Virus record (IMG/VR): IMGVR_UViG_3300020469_000008
Location: 62,001 to 126,000 of that record
Length of the DNA: 64,000 nucleotides
DNA from: a virus
Direction: 5' to 3' (one strand)
The notes under the pieces are model-generated. The model was not told the DNA's origin. It searched no databases and saw nothing but the letters and a program-made list of their open reading frames with translations. A program made the position numbers and the translations under genes. Shown here one piece after another: positions 1 through 7,843 of the stretch (its first letter is position 1; every line of letters starts with the position of its first letter).

Positions 1-978
1 TCAGTTGACGCTCAAGGGAAAGCAAATAAAAGTAATGGTACATTTACGCACGAAAATCTAAACGCAGTGTCAAGTCCTGGAACTGGAAAAGATAATAACA
101 TAGTTAATTCATATAGAACTGCAGCAAGAATCATTACTGATCCTTTTGCGTCAAGAGTTAATATTGTGTCAATACCTGGCATTAGAGAACCTTTTGTTAC
201 AGACTTTGTGTCAGATCTTACACGTGATTATAGTAAAGCGATTTATTTGATGGAATTACCTTCTTATGACGATAATAGTAATCGAATTTACGGTACACAA
301 AGACCAAGCGTTCGCGAAACTGTTGAAGTTTTTGATGCACGTGCAATTGATAATAGCTATGTAGCGACATACTTTCCAGATGTGGCGTTTAACGATGAAG
401 TAAACAGACAAATTGTTGATCTGCCGGCTTCGATCGCTGCTTTAAAAGCATTAGGGTATAACGATACTATCGCTTATCCTTGGTTTGCACCTGCAGGATT
501 TAACAGGGGTGCTTTAGGTAATGTTGTGAATACAAAAGTTAGACTAAATGCAGAAGACAGGAACATTCTTTACGAATCAAGAATTAATCCAATTGCAAAC
601 TTTCCTAACGGCGGGTTTGTTATTTTTGGTCAAAAGACACTGCAACAAGATAGATCAGCACTGGATAGAGTTAACGTAAGAAGAATGTTACTTGAAGTGA
701 AAAGAATCGTATCAAACATCGCAAACAACTTAATTTTTGAACAAAACACACCGCAAACTCGTGCAAGATTTGTTGCAGAAGTAACACCACAACTCGCAAC
801 AATACAAATTCAGCAAGGTATCGACCAATTTAAAGTTGTTATGGATAGTAGCAACAACACTGATTTAGATATCGAACAGAATAGATTAAATGGTAGAATT
901 GTTTTAGTTCCGACACGAGCTGTAGAATTTATTGCAATTGATTTCATTATTACGAATTCAGGTGTAAGTTTCGAATAA
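1..978 (+). CDS. Tail sheath protein, C-terminal part (5' truncated)
   Basis: Reading frame 1 is already open at base 1 and runs to TAA at 976-978, so the gene begins upstream of the window; a GTG at 67 is internal. The visible 325 residues match the C-terminal half of the next gene closely. Shared landmarks are VNIVSIPGIREPFVTDF against DIQVLAVPGIRHASVTDF, the YPWFAPAGFNRGAL block, the INPIANFP block, GQKTLQ.D.SALDR(V/I)NVRR, and a C-terminal PTR.VEF.A.DF.(I/V)TN. These are typical of contractile tail sheath proteins (T4 gp18 family), whose C-terminal domain forms the inner sheath and contracts during injection. It is one of two tandem sheath paralogues. Confidence 0.9.
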   Translation, partial: SVDAQGKANKSNGTFTHENLNAVSSPGTGKDNNIVNSYRTAARIITDPFASRVNIVSIPGIREPFVTDFVSDLTRDYSKAIYLMELPSYDDNSNRIYGTQRPSVRETVEVFDARAIDNSYVATYFPDVAFNDEVNRQIVDLPASIAALKALGYNDTIAYPWFAPAGFNRGALGNVVNTKVRLNAEDRNILYESRINPIANFPNGGFVIFGQKTLQQDRSALDRVNVRRMLLEVKRIVSNIANNLIFEQNTPQTRARFVAEVTPQLATIQIQQGIDQFKVVMDSSNNTDLDIEQNRLNGRIVLVPTRAVEFIAIDFIITNSGVSFE

Positions 979-1000
979 TTAAGATAAACGGAGAAATTTT

Positions 1001-3994
1001 ATGGCAGAAATAACATTTAAGTCAGCAGGAGTAAAAACTAGAGAAATTGACTTGTCACAACCGTCAAGGTTAGGACCGGTCGGTATTCCTGCAGGTATTA
1101 TTGGAACCGCACTTGAAGGTCCCGCTTTTGTACCACTTACTTTTGCAAATTATAATGATTTCATTACCACATATGGTGCTTCTGATGGTGAAAAATTTGG
1201 ACCTATAGCTGTAAGTCAGTGGCTTAAAAATGCACAAGCTGTGACATACATGAGAGTATTAGGATCCGGTGATGGGAAACAAAGAAATACAAACGGTACT
1301 GTTACAAACGCTGGATTTACAGTTGGAAATAGAATTGTTCAAGAAAGTGGCATAATAGGCGACAATGCACATGCAAAATCTGGTGTTGGTGCTGTTGAAG
1401 GTAGAACTTATTTTCTTGGTTGCTTTATGTCTGAGTCTAATGGCTCGACAATATTTAGTGACGCAGGAATTCAAGTTTCTGGGCAAAATAAAGCAGCACC
1501 TATTTTAAGAGGCGTTCTATTAGCACCAAGTGGTGTAGTTTTACATTTAAGTGCGTCAAGGACTCTAAACGGAAGCCAGGCACCACTTAAAACAAACACT
1601 GCCACATCTGCAGATAATGTAATAGTGGGTAGAGAAGGATCGATTACCGGTTCCTTGAATCTTGCAACGCAAGAGTTTGTTTTATTAATGAACGGATACA
1701 GTAATTCTGATGTTAGCAAAAAGACACATATAACAGCGTCATTTGATATGACATCACCAAATTACTTTGCAAATATTTTAAATACAAATCCTTTTAAAAT
1801 TGAAGAAGAAGGCCACTTACTGTATGGTCATTATGACATATATCCTGATTTAGCATCTGTTACTGGTAGCGGTGCACTAGCTGGAGGTGTTTATTCTAAT
1901 CCAGAAAAAACAAAAGAAGATATTGCATTGTTGTTAACATCATCTTTAGCTAGGAACGTAGGATCATCGACTATACCTAATTACGAAGACTTTGTAGATA
2001 GATTTTCTCACGCTGCATCGCCTTTTGTTATATCACAAAATTTTGCAGGAACTCCTAAAAATCTATTTAGAATTCATATGTTGTCTGCAGGTTCTGGTGT
2101 CGCAAATAAATTTAAGTTTTCAATTGAGAATATAAGAAAATCATCATCAACAAAAAATCTTTACGGTACTTTCGATCTACTTGTCAGGAGTTTTAGTGAT
2201 ACTGACGAAGAGCCAAGAGTAATCGAATCGTTCAGAGGCTTAAGTTTAGATCCAACTTCAGATCGATATATTGCAAGAGTTATTGGTGATCAAAACATAC
2301 AATACAATTTTGATGTTGCTGAAACAAGTCAAAAACTAATTGTTGAAGGTAATCACCCAGTTAGATCTAGGTTTATTCGGGTTGCGATTGCTAATGACGT
2401 TTCAACAGGTATTGAAGAAGCTACCGCTTTACCTATGGGTTTTAGAGGCCCTAATCACTTAGTAACAAGTGGTTCTTTACTTTCTAATGAAGTTGACAAT
2501 GCTTATGTCACGTCAACATCAGTACAATCTATAACCGAACCACCAATACCTTATAGAAAGACAGTTTCAGTAGGTACAGGTATACAGAAAAAATCAGACA
2601 GTCGATTATTTTGGGGAGTTAATACTGTAAGACAAACAAGTGCAACTCAACCAAACTTAGCTAGTTTGTTCAATAGATCTTTTAACACGTATTCAAAACA
2701 TTTTCCTACGCATAGAACTGATCAACCTAATTTTTCTGTCGGTAATAACCCAGGCACAGCTGATGCTGGAGGGGCCATTCTAGATTGTGACAGATTTAAT
2801 AATAATAAGTTTAGTTTAGAAAATATTCTTGTTCGAACAGGATCTGATGGTTTAGCTGATCCGGAACATTGGCTTAGCGCTTCATTTCTAAGAAGAAACA
2901 GTACTGTTGGTGACATTAATCACGTCACAAAAGTAAGAGGTTTTTCTGTTGACGATTTAGGTAAAGTAGCTAATATTAAGTTTGCTAAATTTACTTTCTT
3001 TGCACAAGGTGGTTCTGACGGTGTTAATATTTTCGATGAAGAAAAAAGCAAATTGTCAAACACAGCTGTTAAAAGAGAAATGGATGATTCATCATCATCA
3101 GGTGTAAATGACAATACAGTTGCTGCATATAGAAAAGCATTAAGTGTAATGAACTCCAAAGCTGACGTTGATATACAGGTACTCGCAGTACCGGGTATTA
3201 GACATGCATCAGTAACAGATTTTGCAATACAAAAAACTGAAGATCGTTTTGATGCAATCTACATTATGGACATTGAAGAGAGAGATCAAGTTAATACTGT
3301 TATAACTTCGTCTATACAAAAACCACATGTTTCAAACACAGTGACATCTTTTAAAAATAGAGCACTTGATACTTCATTTGCAGCTGCATACTTTCCAGAT
3401 GTTGTTGTGACTGATCCTTCTACACAAACATTAGTTCAAGTTCCACCATCAGTTGCAGTCTTAGGCGCTTACTCTTTAAACGATAGAGTTGCTCATCCTT
3501 GGTTTGCACCAGCTGGATTTACAAGAGGCGCGTTAAACACAGTTGAAATGCCTTCTGTAAAGTTAAATCGCACAAACCTTGATGATTTGTATGAAGCTGA
3601 TATAAATCCAATTGCAGAATTCCCAGGTGTTGGTATCACTATCTGGGGACAAAAAACACTGCAAGCTGACAATTCTGCACTAGATAGAATCAATGTTAGA
3701 AGACTTTTAATTGATGTTCGTAGAAAAATTAGAAATATTGCAAATTCACTTCTATTTGAACCTAATAGAGAAGAGACACTTGAGAGGTTTACGTCATTAG
3801 TTAACCCAATTCTACAAAGAATTCAAGAACAAAGTGGTGTTGATAGATTCAAGGCAGTGATTGACACATCAACGACAACACAGGCTGATGTAGAAAATAA
3901 CACTATTCGTGGTAAGATATTCTTACAACCTACACGTTCCGTTGAGTTTGTAGCACTAGATTTTGTAGTAACAAATGCTGGTTCAAATATTTAG
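1001..3994 (+). CDS. Tail sheath protein (large, 997 aa)
   Basis: Contractile tail sheath subunit, translated from ATG behind a GGAG box. The N-terminus has the family signature FKSAGVKTREIDLS followed by a PAGIIGTALEGPAF strand and a short YGASDG/FGPIAVSQWL block. The C-terminal 300 residues contain the VPGIRHASVTDF, HPWFAPAGFTRGAL and INVRRLLIDVRRKI landmarks of the conserved sheath core. At 997 residues it is much longer than T4 gp18 (659 residues). The excess is a Ser/Thr/Gly-rich middle region, roughly residues 90-680, probably decorating the outside of the sheath. It follows a paralogue with a shorter visible C-terminus, 22 bases away, and precedes the tube gene. Confidence 0.93.
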   Translation: MAEITFKSAGVKTREIDLSQPSRLGPVGIPAGIIGTALEGPAFVPLTFANYNDFITTYGASDGEKFGPIAVSQWLKNAQAVTYMRVLGSGDGKQRNTNGTVTNAGFTVGNRIVQESGIIGDNAHAKSGVGAVEGRTYFLGCFMSESNGSTIFSDAGIQVSGQNKAAPILRGVLLAPSGVVLHLSASRTLNGSQAPLKTNTATSADNVIVGREGSITGSLNLATQEFVLLMNGYSNSDVSKKTHITASFDMTSPNYFANILNTNPFKIEEEGHLLYGHYDIYPDLASVTGSGALAGGVYSNPEKTKEDIALLLTSSLARNVGSSTIPNYEDFVDRFSHAASPFVISQNFAGTPKNLFRIHMLSAGSGVANKFKFSIENIRKSSSTKNLYGTFDLLVRSFSDTDEEPRVIESFRGLSLDPTSDRYIARVIGDQNIQYNFDVAETSQKLIVEGNHPVRSRFIRVAIANDVSTGIEEATALPMGFRGPNHLVTSGSLLSNEVDNAYVTSTSVQSITEPPIPYRKTVSVGTGIQKKSDSRLFWGVNTVRQTSATQPNLASLFNRSFNTYSKHFPTHRTDQPNFSVGNNPGTADAGGAILDCDRFNNNKFSLENILVRTGSDGLADPEHWLSASFLRRNSTVGDINHVTKVRGFSVDDLGKVANIKFAKFTFFAQGGSDGVNIFDEEKSKLSNTAVKREMDDSSSSGVNDNTVAAYRKALSVMNSKADVDIQVLAVPGIRHASVTDFAIQKTEDRFDAIYIMDIEERDQVNTVITSSIQKPHVSNTVTSFKNRALDTSFAAAYFPDVVVTDPSTQTLVQVPPSVAVLGAYSLNDRVAHPWFAPAGFTRGALNTVEMPSVKLNRTNLDDLYEADINPIAEFPGVGITIWGQKTLQADNSALDRINVRRLLIDVRRKIRNIANSLLFEPNREETLERFTSLVNPILQRIQEQSGVDRFKAVIDTSTTTQADVENNTIRGKIFLQPTRSVEFVALDFVVTNAGSNI

Positions 3995-4029
3995 TGAATA
4001 GATATATAGTATAGATTAAGGAGATTAAA

Positions 4030-4521
4030 ATGGCAGAAACACTAGCAGTCACGGACATGTTACCAAATAAGTTTGAGCCGAAAAGAGGTTATCGATGGGT
4101 TTTAGCAATTGAAGGTATTGACTCGTTCTTAGTAACATCAACAAAACGCCCGGACGTATCGATGGGGACACAGGAAATAAAATTTATCAACAGCTATCGC
4201 ATGATATCAGACGGTAAGATTAAGTGGGGTAGCATTAGCGTCGACTTACATGATCCTATCGCACCATCTGGTGCACAGCAAGTAATGGAGTGGATTAGAA
4301 CACACTATGAGTCTGTTTCTGGCCGTGCAGGTTACGCTGATTTTTATAAGCGTGATATTCAGCTAAAAATGTTAGACCCAATCGGTACTGTTGTAGAATT
4401 ATGGGACATCAAAGGCGCAATCATTGCTAGTGCAAACTTTGGAAGCTTAAGTTATGATGGAACTGATTTAATGAAGATTAGTCTTACACTAGAAGTTGAC
4501 AATTGTGTTATGCAATTCTAA
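4030..4521 (+). CDS. Tail tube protein (gp19-like)
   Basis: 163-residue protein, the usual size for a T4 gp19-type tube subunit (163 residues in T4). It begins with a DMLPNKFEPKRGYRWVLAI block and continues with alternating strands (TKRPDVSM, EIKFINSYR, GKIKWGSISVDL, GTVVELWDIKGAII, LMKISLTLEVDNC), the pattern of the tube fold that stacks as hexamer rings inside the sheath. It is preceded by AAGGAGA, lies directly after the sheath gene, and is followed by a strong terminator, the standard sheath-tube order. The product forms the inner channel through which DNA and any internal proteins pass. Confidence 0.93.
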   Translation: MAETLAVTDMLPNKFEPKRGYRWVLAIEGIDSFLVTSTKRPDVSMGTQEIKFINSYRMISDGKIKWGSISVDLHDPIAPSGAQQVMEWIRTHYESVSGRAGYADFYKRDIQLKMLDPIGTVVELWDIKGAIIASANFGSLSYDGTDLMKISLTLEVDNCVMQF

Positions 4522-4546
4522 TTAATTATATTAACAACGAACAAAG

Positions 4547-4577
4547 ACTCCTGTACAATATACAGGAGTTTTTTTTT
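4547..4577 (+). terminator. Rho-independent terminator after tail tube gene
   Basis: A perfect 9-bp stem ACTCCTGTA / TACAGGAGT (4547-4555 and 4561-4569) with a 5-base loop is followed by nine T residues. It separates the highly expressed sheath/tube genes from the chaperone/tape measure genes. The GGAG that serves the next gene starts immediately after the T tract. Confidence 0.9.
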
Positions 4578-4587
4578 GGAGAAATTT

Positions 4588-5388
4588 ATGGACAAAAATA
4601 TACCAACAACAAATGTAATGAAAGATACTTTTGGGTGGGAAGTACCACAAGAACTAGTACCAATACCTTCTGAAGGTAAAATATACGACCCGAACAGTAC
4701 ATTGTATGGTAAGAAAACAGTTCAAATCAAGGCAATGACTGCAAAGGAAGAAGATATTCTTACTAGTCAAGCTTTTTTAAAAGAAGGTACTGTAATTGAA
4801 AATCTTATTAAGTCTTGTCTAATTGACGATACTTTTGACGTCAATGATCTAATTAATGGCGACAGAAATGCGATACTAGTTTCAGTTAGAATAACTGGGT
4901 ATGGAGGAGAGTACGCTGTCGTTCACGGGTGTGCTAAATGTTCTTCAAAAAATAATGTTGATGTTGATTTAGGTTCTTTAGCGATTAAAAGATTACAAAT
5001 TGAACCGGTTGAAGAAGGCAAAAATTTATTTATTTATGAACTACCTGTGACAAAAAAGAATGTTGTATTTAAGTTTTTGACAGGTAAAGATGAGAAAGAT
5101 GAAGAAGTAAGAGTTAAAAGAATGGAAGCTCTTAACATTCAACAAGATAATTCAGTTACAAGATATTTGGAACAAATAATTGTTTCTGTTGATGGTGTTA
5201 CAGACAAAAATAAGATTCATCATTTTGTTAAAAATATGCCTGCATTAGATTCAAGAAAATTAAGGATGTATTCTAAAAGTCAAGAACCAGGTATTGACAT
5301 GTCTTGGAAATACAATTGTGAAAGTTGTGGCCAGTCAAATGAGTTCACAGTCCCAATAACCCCAGAGTTTTTTTGGCCCAGTACATAG
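4588..5388 (+). CDS. gp26-like baseplate hub / tail assembly chaperone protein
   Basis: 266-residue protein. I choose ATG 4588 because GGAG at 4578-4581 is properly spaced; the in-frame TTG at 4576 lies in the terminator T tract. The N-terminus (FGWEVPQELVPIPSEGKIY) and the body resemble the T4-type base plate family that includes gp26. A four-cysteine zinc site is formed by CAKC near residue 114 and CESC near residue 247. The position between tail tube and tape measure is the canonical place of tail assembly chaperones, which often continue by ribosomal frameshifting. Seven T residues near the 3' end allow such a shift into the following short frame. Confidence 0.75.
   Translation: MDKNIPTTNVMKDTFGWEVPQELVPIPSEGKIYDPNSTLYGKKTVQIKAMTAKEEDILTSQAFLKEGTVIENLIKSCLIDDTFDVNDLINGDRNAILVSVRITGYGGEYAVVHGCAKCSSKNNVDVDLGSLAIKRLQIEPVEEGKNLFIYELPVTKKNVVFKFLTGKDEKDEEVRVKRMEALNIQQDNSVTRYLEQIIVSVDGVTDKNKIHHFVKNMPALDSRKLRMYSKSQEPGIDMSWKYNCESCGQSNEFTVPITPEFFWPST
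5368..5374 (+). other. Candidate programmed frameshift site (T7 run)
   Basis: Seven consecutive T residues are read as TTT TTT T(GG) in the upstream gene, 12 bases before its stop codon. A -2 slip (TTT onto TTT at 5369-5371) or a +1 slip (onto 5372-5374) keeps perfect pairing with tRNA-Phe. Either one enters the frame that is open from 5360 and contains the small gene ending at 5632. A -1 slip would stop quickly at TAG 5414-5416. Gene order tube, ORF, overlapping ORF, tape measure matches tail chaperone genes known to use frameshifting (-1 in lambda, -2 in Mu). Confidence 0.55.
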
Positions 5389-5440
5389 TTGGAGAGAATC
5401 AATCCTAGAGGAATTTTTCGCCCTCCAACTCCACCTCAAT

Positions 5441-5632
5441 ATGTCTTACTCAGAGGTGCACCGATTACCAATACGTTATCGGCGCTGGTTCCTGCGTAGA
5501 TTGACGCGACACTTTGCGGAAAAGAATAAAATACACGAAGAAGCAGTTTCTAAATCAACGTCATCAAGAAGCAGTGAAGATCTAGACAACTTCAACAAGT
5601 TTCAGAGTCAAGTTAACAAGAAGTTTTCTTAG
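5441..5632 (+). CDS. Small tail assembly protein, probably the frameshift extension of the upstream gene
   Basis: From ATG 5441 the product is 63 residues, but there is no ribosome binding site in the CT-rich sequence just before it. The same frame is open upstream to 5360. Read through from the T run at 5368, it adds SWRESILEEFFALQLHLN before the MSYSEVHRLPIRYRRWF segment, which looks like continuous protein. I infer that it is mostly made as a fusion of about 347 residues with the gp26-like protein. The Arg/Trp-rich core and polar tail resemble the second half of tail chaperones that bind the tape measure. Independent initiation at 5441 remains possible. Confidence 0.6.
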   Translation: MSYSEVHRLPIRYRRWFLRRLTRHFAEKNKIHEEAVSKSTSSRSSEDLDNFNKFQSQVNKKFS

Positions 5633-5660
5633 TAGATATTTATTATGTTGAGGTGTAAAT

Positions 5661-7616
5661 ATGGCGACTGGTGATAATACGGTATTAGGCGAAGTAACTT
5701 TAGGTGACTTTAAAGCTGCTGTGAAAGAAGCTGTAAAAAGCGGAGTGTCAGCAGGTGGTACAACATCAGATTCATCTGATATCTCTACTGATTTTGACTC
5801 AGATTCTCCGAGCTCCGAAGACAATGAACAGGAAAGAGCTGATAAAATTGCGGGTTACAAGAACCAGTTTTCAGCAATACTTGCAGATGCCGGCGTTGCG
5901 ACAGACGATTTTATTGGAAGAACTGGTAAAACACTTAGTCAATTTGCTGAAGAAATGTACGATTATCAGTTAAAAAGAGCTAATGCTAATAAAAAAGAGC
6001 TTGAATACATTTATAACGCAAGAAAAGAGATTGGTGGTATATCTATAATTCCTGATGAGCAAGGACAAATCGCAGAAGGCATTACCAAAAAAGTAATTGA
6101 TCAAGCTGAAGCAATGTTTCTCCGCGGTACTGATGCTTATGAGTCAACCGTTAAGTTCCAAGGTGCCCTAGCTAATTTTAAAGTAAGCGATCTCTTTGAA
6201 AATGCTGAAGAGATGATGGGTGCATACACAGAGTTAATGGGTCGATTTGTGACAGACATGCCTGGGATGGCAGCAAAACTAACAGACGATATGGCAGAAA
6301 CTTTTTTAGGCTTTCAAAAATCTCTTTCACTTTCTGAACAAGACATGTCTGATATTATAAAAAGACAATATGCGTTTACAGGTGAGGCTAATGCTGATGT
6401 ATTAGGCCAGATCGCTAATGTATCTAAAGAACTAGCTGATCAAGTCGGAACTGGTGCAAACAAGCTTAAGAAAGAAATTGTGGCAATTATTACAGATGTC
6501 GATAGATTTGGTAACATTGGTGTAGATGCTGCTGGTAGAATCTCTGCTGCTTTGGCACAAACCGGTGTGGATTTTAACTCGTTTGTAAGACTTACAGACC
6601 AATTTATGAGATTTGATACAGCAGCTGATAAAATGGGTGAGTTGTCTGCATTATTCGGTATTCAGATGGATGCAATGGAAATGACTTACTTGGCTAACGA
6701 AGATCAAGAAGAGTTTCTATTTAGAATGCGCGAAGAAATTATGGATTCTGGAGTTGATGTTGAAAATATGTCAAATGCACGTGCCAGAGCTCTTGCTGGA
6801 CAATTAAATATGAACGTTTCACAAATGAAAATGTTTTTACGTGAAGGCGAGATGGCGGTTGATCAAGCGCAAATGGAAGCAACTACTGATGCAACTGCAG
6901 ATATGGACGGATTGACAACAGCCGCACAGAATTTTGGTGATGTTTTTGCTAGCTCTGCAAAGGATGCCACAACAGCTTTTAAAGAAGCCATAATTCCTTC
7001 AATTATGGCGTCAAAAGCAGGTCTACTGGAAGCTCACAAGGCAACAGCAGAACTCGGCAAAGAAATGAGATCATTTGACTTTGATGAAGAAGCAACTGAA
7101 GCTATGCAAAAATCAATCCAGGCTGCGACTGAAGTTAGAGTTGGCGCAATAAATGCACAGACTGAAGCGACGATTGTAATGATGAATAAATTAAACAAAT
7201 TTGCATCTGAAGGTGTTGTACTTGCAGGAAAAGCTATTAAAGCTGGTGCTAATTTTGGAAAAGACGGTATTTACACAGGTCTGTCTATGACACAAGGTTT
7301 AGGTGGTGATGCAGTTAGGGTAGGGCAAGGTAGAGAAGTCACCGGTGAGACAGAAGCGTTAAATAAAGCCTCAATGGCTAAGGTGGAACAGGATGCAGAA
7401 TTAGTAGCAGCAATGAAAACAGTTGCTGCGGGTGAAGAACTACGTATAAAACAAGGTCAAGAAGGAAAATATGGATTTGATCAGGACGCACTAAAGCAAA
7501 TATCGGAAGTACCTATCACGATTCAAATTGACATTGACGGCGACAAAGTGGCTGAAAAGACAGCTCAAGTCTACAGAAGAAATGGAAAAGAGTTAGTTGT
7601 AGTTCCTGTTAAATAA
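5661..7616 (+). CDS. Tail tape measure / baseplate hub protein (gp29-like role)
   Basis: 651-residue, strongly helical protein directly after the chaperone pair, the position of a tape measure. It has a Ser/Asp-rich linker near residues 35-60, followed by long Ala/Glu/Lys/Met-rich helices with few prolines (for example AKLTDDMAETFLGFQKSL and KMGELSALFGIQMDAMEMTY). A small beta segment, PITIQIDIDGDKVAEKTAQV, lies at the C-terminus. At about 0.15 nm per residue a tape of this size would set a tail near 100 nm, similar to T4 gp29 (590 residues). Its predicted roles are to set tail length and to leave the tube ahead of the DNA. The call rests on position, size and helix content. Confidence 0.7.
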   Translation: MATGDNTVLGEVTLGDFKAAVKEAVKSGVSAGGTTSDSSDISTDFDSDSPSSEDNEQERADKIAGYKNQFSAILADAGVATDDFIGRTGKTLSQFAEEMYDYQLKRANANKKELEYIYNARKEIGGISIIPDEQGQIAEGITKKVIDQAEAMFLRGTDAYESTVKFQGALANFKVSDLFENAEEMMGAYTELMGRFVTDMPGMAAKLTDDMAETFLGFQKSLSLSEQDMSDIIKRQYAFTGEANADVLGQIANVSKELADQVGTGANKLKKEIVAIITDVDRFGNIGVDAAGRISAALAQTGVDFNSFVRLTDQFMRFDTAADKMGELSALFGIQMDAMEMTYLANEDQEEFLFRMREEIMDSGVDVENMSNARARALAGQLNMNVSQMKMFLREGEMAVDQAQMEATTDATADMDGLTTAAQNFGDVFASSAKDATTAFKEAIIPSIMASKAGLLEAHKATAELGKEMRSFDFDEEATEAMQKSIQAATEVRVGAINAQTEATIVMMNKLNKFASEGVVLAGKAIKAGANFGKDGIYTGLSMTQGLGGDAVRVGQGREVTGETEALNKASMAKVEQDAELVAAMKTVAAGEELRIKQGQEGKYGFDQDALKQISEVPITIQIDIDGDKVAEKTAQVYRRNGKELVVVPVK

Positions 7617-7629
7617 ATGAGGTTTAAAG

Positions 7630-7842
7630 ATGAATAATACACACCAAACAATTAAAGATGAAATATACAGTTATATTACACAATTAGAATTAACCCCACA
7701 AGAACTTGATCATATCGATACTTATGTAAAAGATCTGCTGGTTTTTCTTGAACCTATAATAAACACTCAAGAAGCTGTAGTAAGTCAGCAAGAATCGTTT
7801 ACACAACTTAAAAAAATGATTTTAGACAATTTAGGAGTATAA
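7630..7842 (+). CDS. Small acidic helical protein in tail module
   Basis: 70 residues, ATG start, 13 bases after the tape measure gene and ending 1 base before the start of the next large gene. It is rich in Glu, Gln, Leu and Thr and reads as two or three helices (IKDEIYSYITQLELTPQEL, HIDTYVKDLLVFLEPI). It has no signal peptide or membrane segment. The tight spacing implies co-translation with tail genes and a role in tail assembly, but I do not recognise a family. Confidence 0.6.
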   Translation: MNNTHQTIKDEIYSYITQLELTPQELDHIDTYVKDLLVFLEPIINTQEAVVSQQESFTQLKKMILDNLGV

Positions 7843-7843
7843 A

